From assembly GCF_018129405.1 (NCBI RefSeq), contig NZ_JAFCLP010000019.1, positions 1 through 64,000 of the forward strand: a DNA stretch of 64,000 nt. The letters are read 5' to 3'. This document shows, in pieces, positions 37,116 to 45,192 of this stretch (position 1 is its first letter; every line of letters begins with the position of its first letter). A program made the translations under genes and the position numbers. Source of the DNA: Bradyrhizobium iriomotense. GTDB taxonomy: Bacteria > Pseudomonadota > Alphaproteobacteria > Rhizobiales > Xanthobacteraceae. The notes under the pieces were generated by a model that was given only the letters and a program-made list of their open reading frames with translations, was not told the origin of the DNA and made no database searches.

Positions 37116-37802
37116 TCAGCTCTTGGAGACCGCGCTCGCAGCCTTGCGGATCACGTCCAGGACCACGTCCGGCTTCGACAGCATTGGGACGTGGGACGAC
37201 GTCACTTCGGTCACCGTGGCGTTCATGCGCTTCGAGACGGAGCGCTGCAGGTCCGGGTGAACCGTCTGGTCCTGGGTCGCGAGGACATACCAGCTCGGCT
37301 TGGATTTCCACGCCGTGCCGTCGACCTTCTGGTTGAAGAGGTCTGCCACCGGCGCTCCCTGAGTCGCATACACCAGCTTCTGCTCGGACTCGGGCAGGTC
37401 TCCCGCGAAATATTTGAGGCCGCTTGGCTTGAGCCAGATGCGCCCCTGCGGCGCATCGAGATGGCTGAACACCTCTGTGGTCGGAAACTTGGCAAGCTGG
37501 CTCTGGGAGGTTTCGTCGGCATCGGGCGCGAGCGCCGCGATGTAGACGAGCGCGGCCACCCGCGGATCGGTTCCGGCGTGCGTGATCAGAGTGCCGCCGT
37601 AGGAGTGGCCGACGAGGACCACTGGCCCGGGAACGCGGCCAAGACAGGCCGTCACCGCGGCAACGTCGGTTGCGAGAGAGTCGAGGCCGTGCTGGCTCGC
37701 CATGACCTCATGGCCTTCGGCCTGCAATTTCGGGATCAGCTTGCCGAAGCACGATCCGTCAGCCCAGAGGCCGTGTGCGAAAACGATGCTGGGTTTGCTC
37801 AT
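37116..37802 (-). CDS. Alpha/beta-hydrolase
   Basis: 228 residues of the alpha/beta-hydrolase fold. FAHGLWADGSCFGKLIP near the start forms the oxyanion strand. The nucleophile serine is in VLVGHSYGGTLITHAG near residue 75, with the acid in ATQDQTVHPDLQ and the histidine in TSSHVPMLSKPD. Similar proteins are annotated as esterases or haloalkane-type hydrolases. The ATG at 37802 follows GGAG. It ends a run of minus-strand genes with a cupin, an NAD(P)-binding protein and an MBL hydrolase. Confidence 0.9.
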   Translation of the reverse strand: MSKPSIVFAHGLWADGSCFGKLIPKLQAEGHEVMASQHGLDSLATDVAAVTACLGRVPGPVVLVGHSYGGTLITHAGTDPRVAALVYIAALAPDADETSQSQLAKFPTTEVFSHLDAPQGRIWLKPSGLKYFAGDLPESEQKLVYATQGAPVADLFNQKVDGTAWKSKPSWYVLATQDQTVHPDLQRSVSKRMNATVTEVTSSHVPMLSKPDVVLDVIRKAASAVSKS

Positions 37803-37968
37803 GATGATCTCCATTGGCTGCTTGAGGGCGAGCGCATCTGCTCGTGAAACGTGAAGCAGGAGAGCCTTACGTCTAACGCGCCATCAATTCAGTCGACAGA
37901 GGACGGCAAGGATAATCGGGCGAATGCGAAATTGCACCCCGAGCAGGTTTGGCGGCCTGCAGCCGGCG

Positions 37969-38391
37969 TTACTTCGCGATCGGCGTCGTCAGTTCGGTAT
38001 TGGCCGTGTCCACCACGAACACGGCTAGCAGCTTCGCCGGCTCGGTGTCGCTGGCGTTGGAGCTGACGGCGTGGCGATCACCGGGCTTCTCGAAGAAGTT
38101 CTCGCCCTTCTGATAGACTTTTGCGGGCTCGTCATTGACCTGGCTGCGGATCGCTCCCTCCAGCACGGTCGCGTAGATGAACGCGGAGCGCGCGTGGGTA
38201 TGGGCGGGCGAGGAGCCGCCGGGGCCATATTCGACCAGCACGCCCTTCATGCTCTTGCCGGGGACATTCGGCAACGCATGGTCGAACACCACCGTCACCT
38301 TGGCCGACTTGGCCGCGGGCTGCGCCTCGGCGGCATGTGTCGTCAGGAAGATGACGGCGTAAGCCGCCGTTGCGATCAGCAATTTGCGCAT
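37969..38391 (-). CDS. Exported cupin-domain protein
   Basis: 140 residues with a signal peptide ending THAAEA. The cupin core shows PAHTHARSAFIYATVLEGAIRSQV with histidines of metal motif 1 and GENFFEKPGDRHAVSSNAS with motif 2. It closely resembles in pattern the protein at 60427-60930 (both contain ALPNVPGK). Likely a small periplasmic metal-binding beta-barrel of unknown activity. GAAGGACATT precedes the start. Confidence 0.85.
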   Translation of the reverse strand: MRKLLIATAAYAVIFLTTHAAEAQPAAKSAKVTVVFDHALPNVPGKSMKGVLVEYGPGGSSPAHTHARSAFIYATVLEGAIRSQVNDEPAKVYQKGENFFEKPGDRHAVSSNASDTEPAKLLAVFVVDTANTELTTPIAK

Positions 38392-38434
38392 GGAATGTCC
38401 TTCATTGCGGTCGTTGCAGTGATGCGCGAATTCT

Positions 38435-39178
38435 TCAGGCCGTGGCCAGCCATGCCGCGAGCGGCGTTTTTCCGAGCCGCGCCTCGCCAAGCGGGACCAG
38501 CGAGGTGTCCTCGATGGGGGAGCCGTAATAGCCGGCCTTGGCGTCACCCACCACCGGACGGCTGTCGCCGGCCGCTTTCAGACGGCGCGCAACGAACTCG
38601 TTGAAGGGTGCCTTTTCAGGTCCGGCGATATCGATCGTGCCGTTGAGCGGTCGTCCCGTCGCGACCTCCGCAAGGCATGTGACCACGTCGTCGGATGCGA
38701 TCGGCTGAAACGCCGCCGATGGAACGACGATCCGCCCCTCAGTCGCGCCCGTCTCCGCGATGGCGCCGAGGAATTCGAAGAACTGGGTGGCGCGCACGAT
38801 GGAGTAGGGCACCGACGAGGCCTTGACGATGCTCTCCTGCGCGAGCTTGGCCCGGAAATAGGCGATGTCGGGCGAGCGATCCGTTCCCACGATCGACAGC
38901 GCGACGTGATGCTTGACGCCCGCGGCGGCCTCTGTCGTCGCAAGGTTCTGGCTCGAACGCTGGAAGAATTCGAGCACGGCGGCTGGCTCCCAGGATGGTG
39001 CATTGGCGACGTCGACCACGACATCCGCGCCGGCCAGCGCGGCAGCGAGCCCTTCGCCGGTGACGGCGTTCACGCCCGTCTTCGGCGAGGCGGCCACTGC
39101 CTCGTGGCCCTGCTGCGTCAGCCTCGCCACGAGCTTGGATCCGATCAAACCGGTGCCGCCGATCACGACGATCTTCAT
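38435..39178 (-). CDS. NAD(P)-binding NmrA-like oxidoreductase
   Basis: 247 residues. KIVVIGGTGLIGSKLVARLTQQG is a Rossmann cofactor motif of the atypical SDR type (GGTGxxG). The remainder resembles NmrA/YwnB-like NAD(P)H-binding proteins, with VDVANAPSWEPAAVLEFFQRS and VRATQFFEFLGAIAE. No catalytic Tyr-Lys pair is evident, so it may be a sensor or an unusual reductase. GGGAGACATGCC precedes the start. It lies in a minus-strand run with the cupin gene. Confidence 0.88.
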   Translation of the reverse strand: MKIVVIGGTGLIGSKLVARLTQQGHEAVAASPKTGVNAVTGEGLAAALAGADVVVDVANAPSWEPAAVLEFFQRSSQNLATTEAAAGVKHHVALSIVGTDRSPDIAYFRAKLAQESIVKASSVPYSIVRATQFFEFLGAIAETGATEGRIVVPSAAFQPIASDDVVTCLAEVATGRPLNGTIDIAGPEKAPFNEFVARRLKAAGDSRPVVGDAKAGYYGSPIEDTSLVPLGEARLGKTPLAAWLATA

Positions 39179-39422
39179 GGCATGTCTCCCGAGCGTTTTC
39201 GAACGCGAGCGGGGAAGGGGCCTCTCTCGCGCCGATGAATGATGCGAGCAGAGTCTTAGCCGAGCAATGAGGCCGGCTCTTGCCTGGAACGGGCCTGCCT
39301 TGTCGAAAAATGCTCCAGAAGCGGGGACAGAAATTGGTCAGGGATCATTCCCCTCCGTCGCGCGCGCGGATCAGATAACGCGCCCGGGCCGCACATGCGC
39401 GACCCGGGCTTGATGTCACCGG

Positions 39423-40394
39423 CTACAGCGTCATCTGCATCGGTTCGGGATAATAATGGAATCCCTCGCCGGCCTTGGCGACATGGCCGTAGCCCGGCCA
39501 GGCGAAATGATAGGACATCACCGGCGTCTTGTTGGCCGCGAGCATGGTCAGCAGTTTCACGCGGGATTCCGCCGCCTGCTTCGGGTCGGTGTCGTAGGAG
39601 AATTCCATCCGCGGCCGCTCCAGCAGCAGCACCGAATGGTGCGAGAGGTCGCCGAGGAAGGCGAAGGATTTGCCGGCCGAGGAGACCATGAAGATGGTGT
39701 GGCCGACGGTGTGACCGGGCGCGGCGATCGCCTGCACGCCCGGCAGGAATTCCTGGCCGTCCTTGAAGAAGACGATGCGGTCGCGGACCGGCAGCAGGTT
39801 CTTGCGGGCGTGGACGACGAAGTCCTTGGCCGGGCTGCCGAGCTTGCCTTCGTCGGTCCAGAAGTCGAAATCGGTCTGGGAGATGTAGATCTGCGCGTTC
39901 GGAAACAGCGGCTTGCCGCCTTCGTCCACGATGCCGCCGATATGGTCGATATGGGCATGCGAGCAGACCACGGCGTCGATGTCCCCCGGCTTGATGCCGG
40001 CCTCGGTCATGCTCTTCTGTTGTCGCCCGGTGCTGGCGCCGAACATTTTCGAGCTGCCCATGCCGGTATCGAACAGGATCAGCTTGTCGCCGGTGTTGAC
40101 GATCGGAGAATTCTGTTCGAGCACGACGTTGTCCGGCGACAGGAAATTGTCCGCCAGCATCTTCTTCACCTCTTCCTTGGGAACGCCGGTGAAGGTTCCG
40201 GAGGGATCGCCGAGCGGCAGCGGTCCGTCGGACACGACGGTCACTTCGGCATCACCGAGAATGAAACGGTGCCAGTAGGGCGTCTGGGTGCCGAGCTTTG
40301 GCGCGCGCGCGATCGCGCTGCTGCCAAGGAGCGCGCTGGCGCCGAGGCCGGCCCCGAGTGCGAGCAGGGACCGACGAGAGACATCGGGTGTCAT
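39423..40394 (-). CDS. Exported metallo-beta-lactamase-fold hydrolase
   Basis: 323 residues. The twin-arginine-like signal SRRSLLALGAGLGASALLG ends near ARA. The MBL core has VVCSHAHIDHIGGIV (zinc motif HxHxDH), AAPGHTVGHTIF and LSHHSVLLLER. It is the intact paralogue of the frameshifted gene at 19312-20317 and keeps the signal and enzyme in one frame. The substrate is unknown; lactonase, arylsulfatase or PQQ-type roles are all possible. The ATG at 40394 follows GGAGGA. Confidence 0.92.
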   Translation of the reverse strand: MTPDVSRRSLLALGAGLGASALLGSSAIARAPKLGTQTPYWHRFILGDAEVTVVSDGPLPLGDPSGTFTGVPKEEVKKMLADNFLSPDNVVLEQNSPIVNTGDKLILFDTGMGSSKMFGASTGRQQKSMTEAGIKPGDIDAVVCSHAHIDHIGGIVDEGGKPLFPNAQIYISQTDFDFWTDEGKLGSPAKDFVVHARKNLLPVRDRIVFFKDGQEFLPGVQAIAAPGHTVGHTIFMVSSAGKSFAFLGDLSHHSVLLLERPRMEFSYDTDPKQAAESRVKLLTMLAANKTPVMSYHFAWPGYGHVAKAGEGFHYYPEPMQMTL

Positions 40395-40584
40395 TCGTAT
40401 CCTCCATTTTTTAGATCCGCACGATTGTTCGCGCGTGATGTGCGGCCTTAGGCCGACAGCGAGATGCTGCGCCGGTTCAGACAGGCTCGCAAGAGGAAAC
40501 GGATTGGCGATGATCGCGAGGTGATCAAGAAACAATCAATGATTGTGTCGCGATTGTGTCCGCGGAATCGTCGCTGCAATAATC

Positions 40585-41250
40585 TCACGCGATCCGCAGC
40601 GTGGGCTCACTTCCTTCCGTCTCCGCAAAACCCGCCTGCAAAACCTCCTCGCGCTTGTGGCGCAGATGCGCACGCAGGATGTGCGAGAGGCCGGCGCCGT
40701 CGCGCCGCTGCAGCGCGTTCAGGATCGCCTCGTGCTCCTTCACCGCGAGCGCCCAGCGCTGCGGCGTCATCGGCGTGACATAGCGCGCGCGGCGGATGCG
40801 CGCGGTCACGGAGGCGTAGAGCCCCGCGAGCGCGGGATTTCCGGCCGCGGCGACGATGGCCTCGTGGATGGCGCGGTTGCCGCGATAGTACTGGATCAGA
40901 TCGCCCTCGCGATAATGCCGCACCATCTCGTCATGGGCTGCTGCGATCGCGCCGATCTCGGCGTCGCTGATGCGCTCGCAGGCGAGCTCGCCGGCGAGGG
41001 CTTCGAGGCCCTGGCAGACCTCGAACAGGTCGCGCATGTCCTTGTCGGTCAGTTTTGCCGCGCGCGAGCCGCGATGCGGCAGCAGCTGCACCAGGCCTTC
41101 GGCGGCGAGCACCTTGAGCGCCTCGCGCAGCGGCGTGCGCGAGATCTCGAGCCGCTCGCACAGCTCGCGCTCGGGAATCCGCGCGCCCGGCGGGATCTCA
41201 CCGTCGAGCAGGATGGCGCGGATGCGGCCGACGACCTCCTCGTGAAGCAT
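40585..41250 (-). CDS. GntR-family regulator, FCD (FadR-like) subgroup
   Basis: 221 residues. The N-terminal winged helix (LLDGEIPPGARIPERELCERLEISRTPLREALKVLAAEGLVQLLPHRG) is typical of GntR regulators. The C-terminal half is an FCD ligand domain with helical EVCQGLEALAGELACERISDAEI and a histidine in VRHYREGD and in RAIHEAIV. It is divergent from the crotonase/CoA-transferase/TTT operon and is the likely local regulator. The start at 41250 is the conserved position; longer in-frame versions reach 41355. Confidence 0.92.
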   Translation of the reverse strand: MLHEEVVGRIRAILLDGEIPPGARIPERELCERLEISRTPLREALKVLAAEGLVQLLPHRGSRAAKLTDKDMRDLFEVCQGLEALAGELACERISDAEIGAIAAAHDEMVRHYREGDLIQYYRGNRAIHEAIVAAAGNPALAGLYASVTARIRRARYVTPMTPQRWALAVKEHEAILNALQRRDGAGLSHILRAHLRHKREEVLQAGFAETEGSEPTLRIA

Positions 41251-41267
41251 TGGGACCCGAGCTCCAG

Positions 41268-41342
41268 TTTGAATGCAAAAACGCTGTAATCGGTCGAAAT
41301 CTGGAAGTTCCAGCTTGCTAAGCGCAAATTTTGCATTCAAAA
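41268..41342. promoter_or_regulatory. Divergent promoter region with inverted TTTGAATGCAAAA sites
   Basis: TTTGAATGCAAAAA (41268-41281) and its near-exact reverse complement TTTTGCATTCAAAA (41329-41342) face each other across 47 bp between the GntR gene and the operon. A third copy, TTTTTGAATGCAA, lies at 41401-41413 inside the first gene. They are the strongest candidates for the GntR operator, although the usual TNGTNNNACNA FadR form is not present. Confidence 0.7.
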
Positions 41343-41369
41343 ATGTAAAAAACAAGAGGATATGAGGAA

Positions 41370-42164
41370 ATGGACCTGGCTGCGGAGGCGGACGACCTCG
41401 TTTTTGAATGCAAGGATGGCATCGGGCGGATCACCTTCAACCGCCCGCAGGCCCGTAACGCCTTCACCTTCGCGATGTACGAGCGCCTCGCGGCGATCTG
41501 CGAGGCGGCCGATCGCGACCTCGCAATCAAGGTGCTGGTGCTGCGCGGGGCCGGCGACAAGGCCTTCGCCTCCGGCACCGACATCAACCAGTTCCGCGAA
41601 TTCAGAACGCCGCAGGACGCGATCGACTACGAGACCCGGATCGATCGGGTGCTCTCGACGCTGGAGCAGTGCCGCGTGCCGACCATCGCCGCGATCAACG
41701 GCTTTTGCACCGGCGGCGGCGCCGGCATCGCCGCGGCCTGCGACCTCCGCATCGGCACGAAAGCTGCGAAGATCGGGTTTCCCATCGCGAGGACGCTCGG
41801 CAATTGCCTGTCGATGTCCAATGTCAGCCGTCTCACCGCGCTGATCGGCGCCGCCCGCGTCAAGGATCTGATCTTCACCGCACGTCTGGTCGACGCCGCG
41901 GAAGCCGCCAGCGTCGGACTGCTCGGCGAGGTCGTCGACGATCTGGCCGCGCTGGACAGGCGCACTGAGGAGGTCGCCCGGCTGCTCGCCAGCCATGCGC
42001 CGCTGACGCTGAATGCGACCAAGCAGGCGGTCGCCCGCCTGCAAAGGCGGCTGACGTCGGACGAGGGCGAAGACCTCATCCTGATGTGCTACACGAGCCA
42101 GGACTTTCGCGAAGGGCTCGATGCTTTCCTCAACAAGCGCGCGCCGCAATGGCGCGGCCAATAG
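41370..42164 (+). CDS. Enoyl-CoA hydratase/isomerase-family (crotonase-fold) protein
   Basis: 264 residues of the crotonase superfamily. RITFNRPQARNAFTF near 20-34, FASGTDINQF near 66-75 and the oxyanion-hole GFCTGGGAG at 111-119 are present, so a CoA thioester is the expected ligand. The positions of the two hydratase glutamates (rat E144 and E164) are G119 and I139, so ordinary hydration is unlikely. It may be a CoA hydrolase, isomerase or decarboxylase of the fold. First gene of the operon with CoA-transferase and TTT genes. Confidence 0.88.
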   Translation: MDLAAEADDLVFECKDGIGRITFNRPQARNAFTFAMYERLAAICEAADRDLAIKVLVLRGAGDKAFASGTDINQFREFRTPQDAIDYETRIDRVLSTLEQCRVPTIAAINGFCTGGGAGIAAACDLRIGTKAAKIGFPIARTLGNCLSMSNVSRLTALIGAARVKDLIFTARLVDAAEAASVGLLGEVVDDLAALDRRTEEVARLLASHAPLTLNATKQAVARLQRRLTSDEGEDLILMCYTSQDFREGLDAFLNKRAPQWRGQ

Positions 42165-42173
42165 GACGGGCCA

Positions 42174-43427
42174 ATGCAAAGTTCACAATCCACGTCTCGC
42201 CGTTCGGGACCGCTGGCCGGCCTCAAGGTCATCGATCTCACCCACGTCATGGCGGGTCCGACCTGCACCCTGATGCTCGCCGACATGGGCGCCGACGTCA
42301 TCAAGATCGAGAAATGGCCGAACGGCGATGACACCCGTCACTCTGTGCCGCCGAAGATCGGCGAGGAGGCGGCCTCCTTCCTGATGATGAACCGCAACAA
42401 GCGCGGCATCGTGCTGGACCTCAAGACCGACGGCGGCAAAGAGGTGCTGCGCCGGCTGATCGCGGATGCCGACGTGCTGGTCGAGAATTTTGCGCCGGGC
42501 GCGATGGAGCGCCTCGGCTTCGGCTACGAGGAGCTGCACAAGCAGTTTCCGGCCTTGATCTACTGCTCACTGTCCGGCTTCGGCCGCACCGGCCCCTACA
42601 AGCACCGCCGCGGCTTCGATCTGGTGGCGCAGGCGATGAGCGGCATCATGAGCTTTACCGGCGAACGCCCGGATGGTCCGCCCGTCAAATGCGGCCCGCC
42701 GCTGTCGGACATCACCGCCGGCCTGCTCGCGAGCATGGGCATTCTCGCCGCCTACACGCATCGCCTCAAGACCGGCGAAGGGCAGTGGGTCGAGACCTCG
42801 CTTTACGAGGCCGCGCTGGTGCAGACCTATTGGCAGTCCACCATCGCGCTCGCCGCGGGCACCGCGCCGCGCGCGATGGGCTCGGCCCATCCGCTCAACG
42901 CACCGTATCAGGCGTTCGAAGCCTCGGACGGCTGGCTCGTGGTCGGCGGCGCCAACAAGAAGCATTGGCTGTTGATGCTGGAAGCGCTCGGCGCGAGCGA
43001 GCTCGCCGCCGATCCACGCTTCGTCAACGGTTCCGACCGCATGGCGAACCTGAAGGAGCTCGAAGCCGTCCTGAGCGAGCGCTTCCGCAACCAATCGCGG
43101 GCGCATTGGCTGGCGGCGCTGGACGAGAAGGGCGTGCCGTGCGGGCCCGTGCATGACATGCTGGAAGCCCTGAGCGACCCGCAGACGCTGGCGCGCGAGA
43201 TGGTCGTCGAGGTCGAGCACTCCACGCTCGGCCCCGTGAAGACGATCGGGCTTCCCGTGAAATTCTCAGGCACGCCCGGCAAGGTGCTGTCAGGCGCACC
43301 GGTCTATGGTGAGCACACGCGAGAGGTTCTGGCCGAGTACGGGTTCGACCAGACGCAGATCGAAGCGCTCGAAAAAGAAGGCGCAATCGTTTCGGCCCTG
43401 AAAAGACGCGAGGAACGCGTCGCCTGA
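42174..43427 (+). CDS. CaiB/BaiF-type (class III) CoA-transferase
   Basis: 417 residues. DLTHVMAGPTCTLMLADMGADVIKIE at 21-46 is the family start, and VENFAPGAMERLG is conserved. The catalytic aspartate is D179 in PLSDITAG, the position of D169 in formyl-CoA transferase. LSGFGRTGPY and QWVETSLYEAAL also match. It moves CoA from a donor thioester to a carboxylic acid. It starts 9 bp after the crotonase gene and probably activates the imported substrate. Confidence 0.94.
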   Translation: MQSSQSTSRRSGPLAGLKVIDLTHVMAGPTCTLMLADMGADVIKIEKWPNGDDTRHSVPPKIGEEAASFLMMNRNKRGIVLDLKTDGGKEVLRRLIADADVLVENFAPGAMERLGFGYEELHKQFPALIYCSLSGFGRTGPYKHRRGFDLVAQAMSGIMSFTGERPDGPPVKCGPPLSDITAGLLASMGILAAYTHRLKTGEGQWVETSLYEAALVQTYWQSTIALAAGTAPRAMGSAHPLNAPYQAFEASDGWLVVGGANKKHWLLMLEALGASELAADPRFVNGSDRMANLKELEAVLSERFRNQSRAHWLAALDEKGVPCGPVHDMLEALSDPQTLAREMVVEVEHSTLGPVKTIGLPVKFSGTPGKVLSGAPVYGEHTREVLAEYGFDQTQIEALEKEGAIVSALKRREERVA

Positions 43428-43479
43428 CCGGACGTCGATACGACAACAACAAAAGACAAAAAATCAGCTGGAGGAAATC

Positions 43480-44472
43480 ATGGGTCGGACGTCAACATTT
43501 CTGCTCCCCGCAGCCGTAACCGTGCTTGCCGGCACCATGCCGGCGCTCGCCGCCTGGCAGCCGCAAAAGCCGATCGAGTTCGTCGCCACCGCCGGCCCCG
43601 GCGGCGGCACCGACAATCTCGCCCGCGCGGTGCAGAACATCATCACCAAGCACAAGCTGACGGAGCAGCCGATCGTCGTCGTCAACAAGGGCGGCGGCAG
43701 CGGCGCCGAAGGCTATGTCTACGGCAAGGCCTCCGCGGGCGATCCCTACAAGGTGATCTTCGGCACCTCCAACGCCTGGCAGCAGCCGCTCGTCTCCAAG
43801 GTCGCCTTCAACTACACCGATCTCACCCCGATCGCGGCGATGGCGCAGGACGAGTTCCTGCTGTGGGTCAAGCAGGACGCGCCCTACAAGAATGCGGGGG
43901 ACTATCTGAAGGCGGCTGCATCAGGCGAATTCAGGATGGGTGGCGCGCAGTCCAAGGACACCGACGAGGTGCTGACCCGCATGATCGAGAAGGCCGGCAA
44001 GGTCAAGCTGACCTACATCCCCTTCAAGAGCGGCGCCGAGACCGCCGTGCAGCTCGCCGGCGGCCATCTCGACTCCCACGTCAACAATCCCAGCGAAAGC
44101 CTCGGACAATGGCGCGGCGGCACGCAGCGACCGCTCTGCGTGTTCAGCCCGAAGCGGTTGCCGCAAGGGCCCAAGGTCACCGCGACCGAAGGCTGGAGCG
44201 ACGTTCCGACCTGCGTCGAGCAGGGCCTCGACATCAAGCAATATGAGCAGCCGCGCACGGTGTGGCTGCCCGGCAAGGTCACGCCGGAGCAGGCCGCGTT
44301 CTACGTCGACCTCATGAAGAAGGTGCAGGCGACGCCGGAATGGAAGGACTACATCGAGAAGACCTCCCAGGTCGACACCTTCCTGACCGGCGCCGAGTTC
44401 GACAAGTTCATCAAGGAGGACCTCGATCACGTCAAGCAGGTCGCGGGCGAGCAGGGCTGGCTCGTCAAGTGA
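43480..44472 (+). CDS. TctC/Bug-type periplasmic solute-binding protein
   Basis: 330 residues. A signal peptide (LLPAAVTVLAGTMPALA) precedes AWQPQKPIEFVATAGPGGGTDNLAR, the classic TctC/Bug start where GGGxD binds a carboxylate group. It captures an organic acid for the tripartite tricarboxylate transporter. GGAGGAAATC precedes the start. The genes for the membrane subunits follow after a 131 bp repeat. Confidence 0.94.
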   Translation: MGRTSTFLLPAAVTVLAGTMPALAAWQPQKPIEFVATAGPGGGTDNLARAVQNIITKHKLTEQPIVVVNKGGGSGAEGYVYGKASAGDPYKVIFGTSNAWQQPLVSKVAFNYTDLTPIAAMAQDEFLLWVKQDAPYKNAGDYLKAAASGEFRMGGAQSKDTDEVLTRMIEKAGKVKLTYIPFKSGAETAVQLAGGHLDSHVNNPSESLGQWRGGTQRPLCVFSPKRLPQGPKVTATEGWSDVPTCVEQGLDIKQYEQPRTVWLPGKVTPEQAAFYVDLMKKVQATPEWKDYIEKTSQVDTFLTGAEFDKFIKEDLDHVKQVAGEQGWLVK

Positions 44473-44499
44473 GGCGGGGCTGGTGCCACAATCTCCACT

Positions 44500-44630
44500 G
44501 TCGTCCCGGCGAAGGCCGGGACCCATACCGCGTGATCTATCGAGGAGCGTTGGTGGTGGTACCGACGTGGCGTCGAGTCTTCGCCAAATGCCTCCCTGGG
44601 GTTATGGGTCCCGGCCTTCGCCGGGACGAC
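44500..44630. repeat. Palindromic repeat element, family A, copy 2 (inside the TTT operon)
   Basis: A 131 bp element with ends GTCGTCCCGGCGAAGGCC and GGCCTTCGCCGGGACGAC, which are exact inverted repeats over 18 bp. It shares ACCCATACCGCGTGAT and CCTCCCTGGGGT blocks with the copy at 4307-4443. It lies between the tctC and tctB genes and would form a large hairpin in the operon mRNA. Confidence 0.92.
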
Positions 44631-44697
44631 ACTTGATGGCTTGGAAAACGCGTGCGTCATTCACCGGCCGCTGCACGCCACCTGACTGGAGCCCTCC

Positions 44698-45180
44698 ATG
44701 ATCTCGCGCCGCGCGCTTGAACTTGCGACCGCAATCCTCACCGGCAGCTTCGGTGTGGCCGTCGTCGTCTCCAGCCTCGACAACGGCATCGGCTGGTCGA
44801 GCGCGGGCGTCGACGCCGGCACGTTCCCGTTCCTGACCGGAATCATCGTCGTGCTCGGCAGCCTCTACAATCTGGTGCGGGGCCTTGTGCCGGCCGCGAC
44901 GCTCGCAAACGTCCCCATCGCGATCACGCCGACGGAGCTACACCGGCTCGCCGGCCTGTTCGTGCCGGCCGCGATCTTCGTTGCCGCGATCCCGCTGCTC
45001 GGGATGTATCTCGCCTCAAGCCTCTATGTCTTGGCGGTGCTGGCGATCCCCCGGCACCAATCCGTGCCGCGTGCGCTGGCCATGGCGGCAGCCACGGCGC
45101 TCGCGCTCTACGTCGTGTTCGAGCGCATGTTCCAGGTGAGCCTGCCGCATGGCGCGCTCGCATCCGCGCTCGGTTTCTGA
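44698..45180 (+). CDS. TctB, small membrane subunit of a TTT transporter
   Basis: 160 residues with four membrane segments, the usual TctB topology. GVDAGTFPFLTGIIVVLGSLYNL near 40-62 is a family-like segment, and a second hairpin lies near 100-150. Paired with TctA and TctC it imports a di- or tricarboxylate. It begins 68 bp after the repeat and ends 12 bp before the tctA gene. Confidence 0.92.
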   Translation: MISRRALELATAILTGSFGVAVVVSSLDNGIGWSSAGVDAGTFPFLTGIIVVLGSLYNLVRGLVPAATLANVPIAITPTELHRLAGLFVPAAIFVAAIPLLGMYLASSLYVLAVLAIPRHQSVPRALAMAAATALALYVVFERMFQVSLPHGALASALGF

Positions 45181-45192
45181 GGGAGCGGCGCG

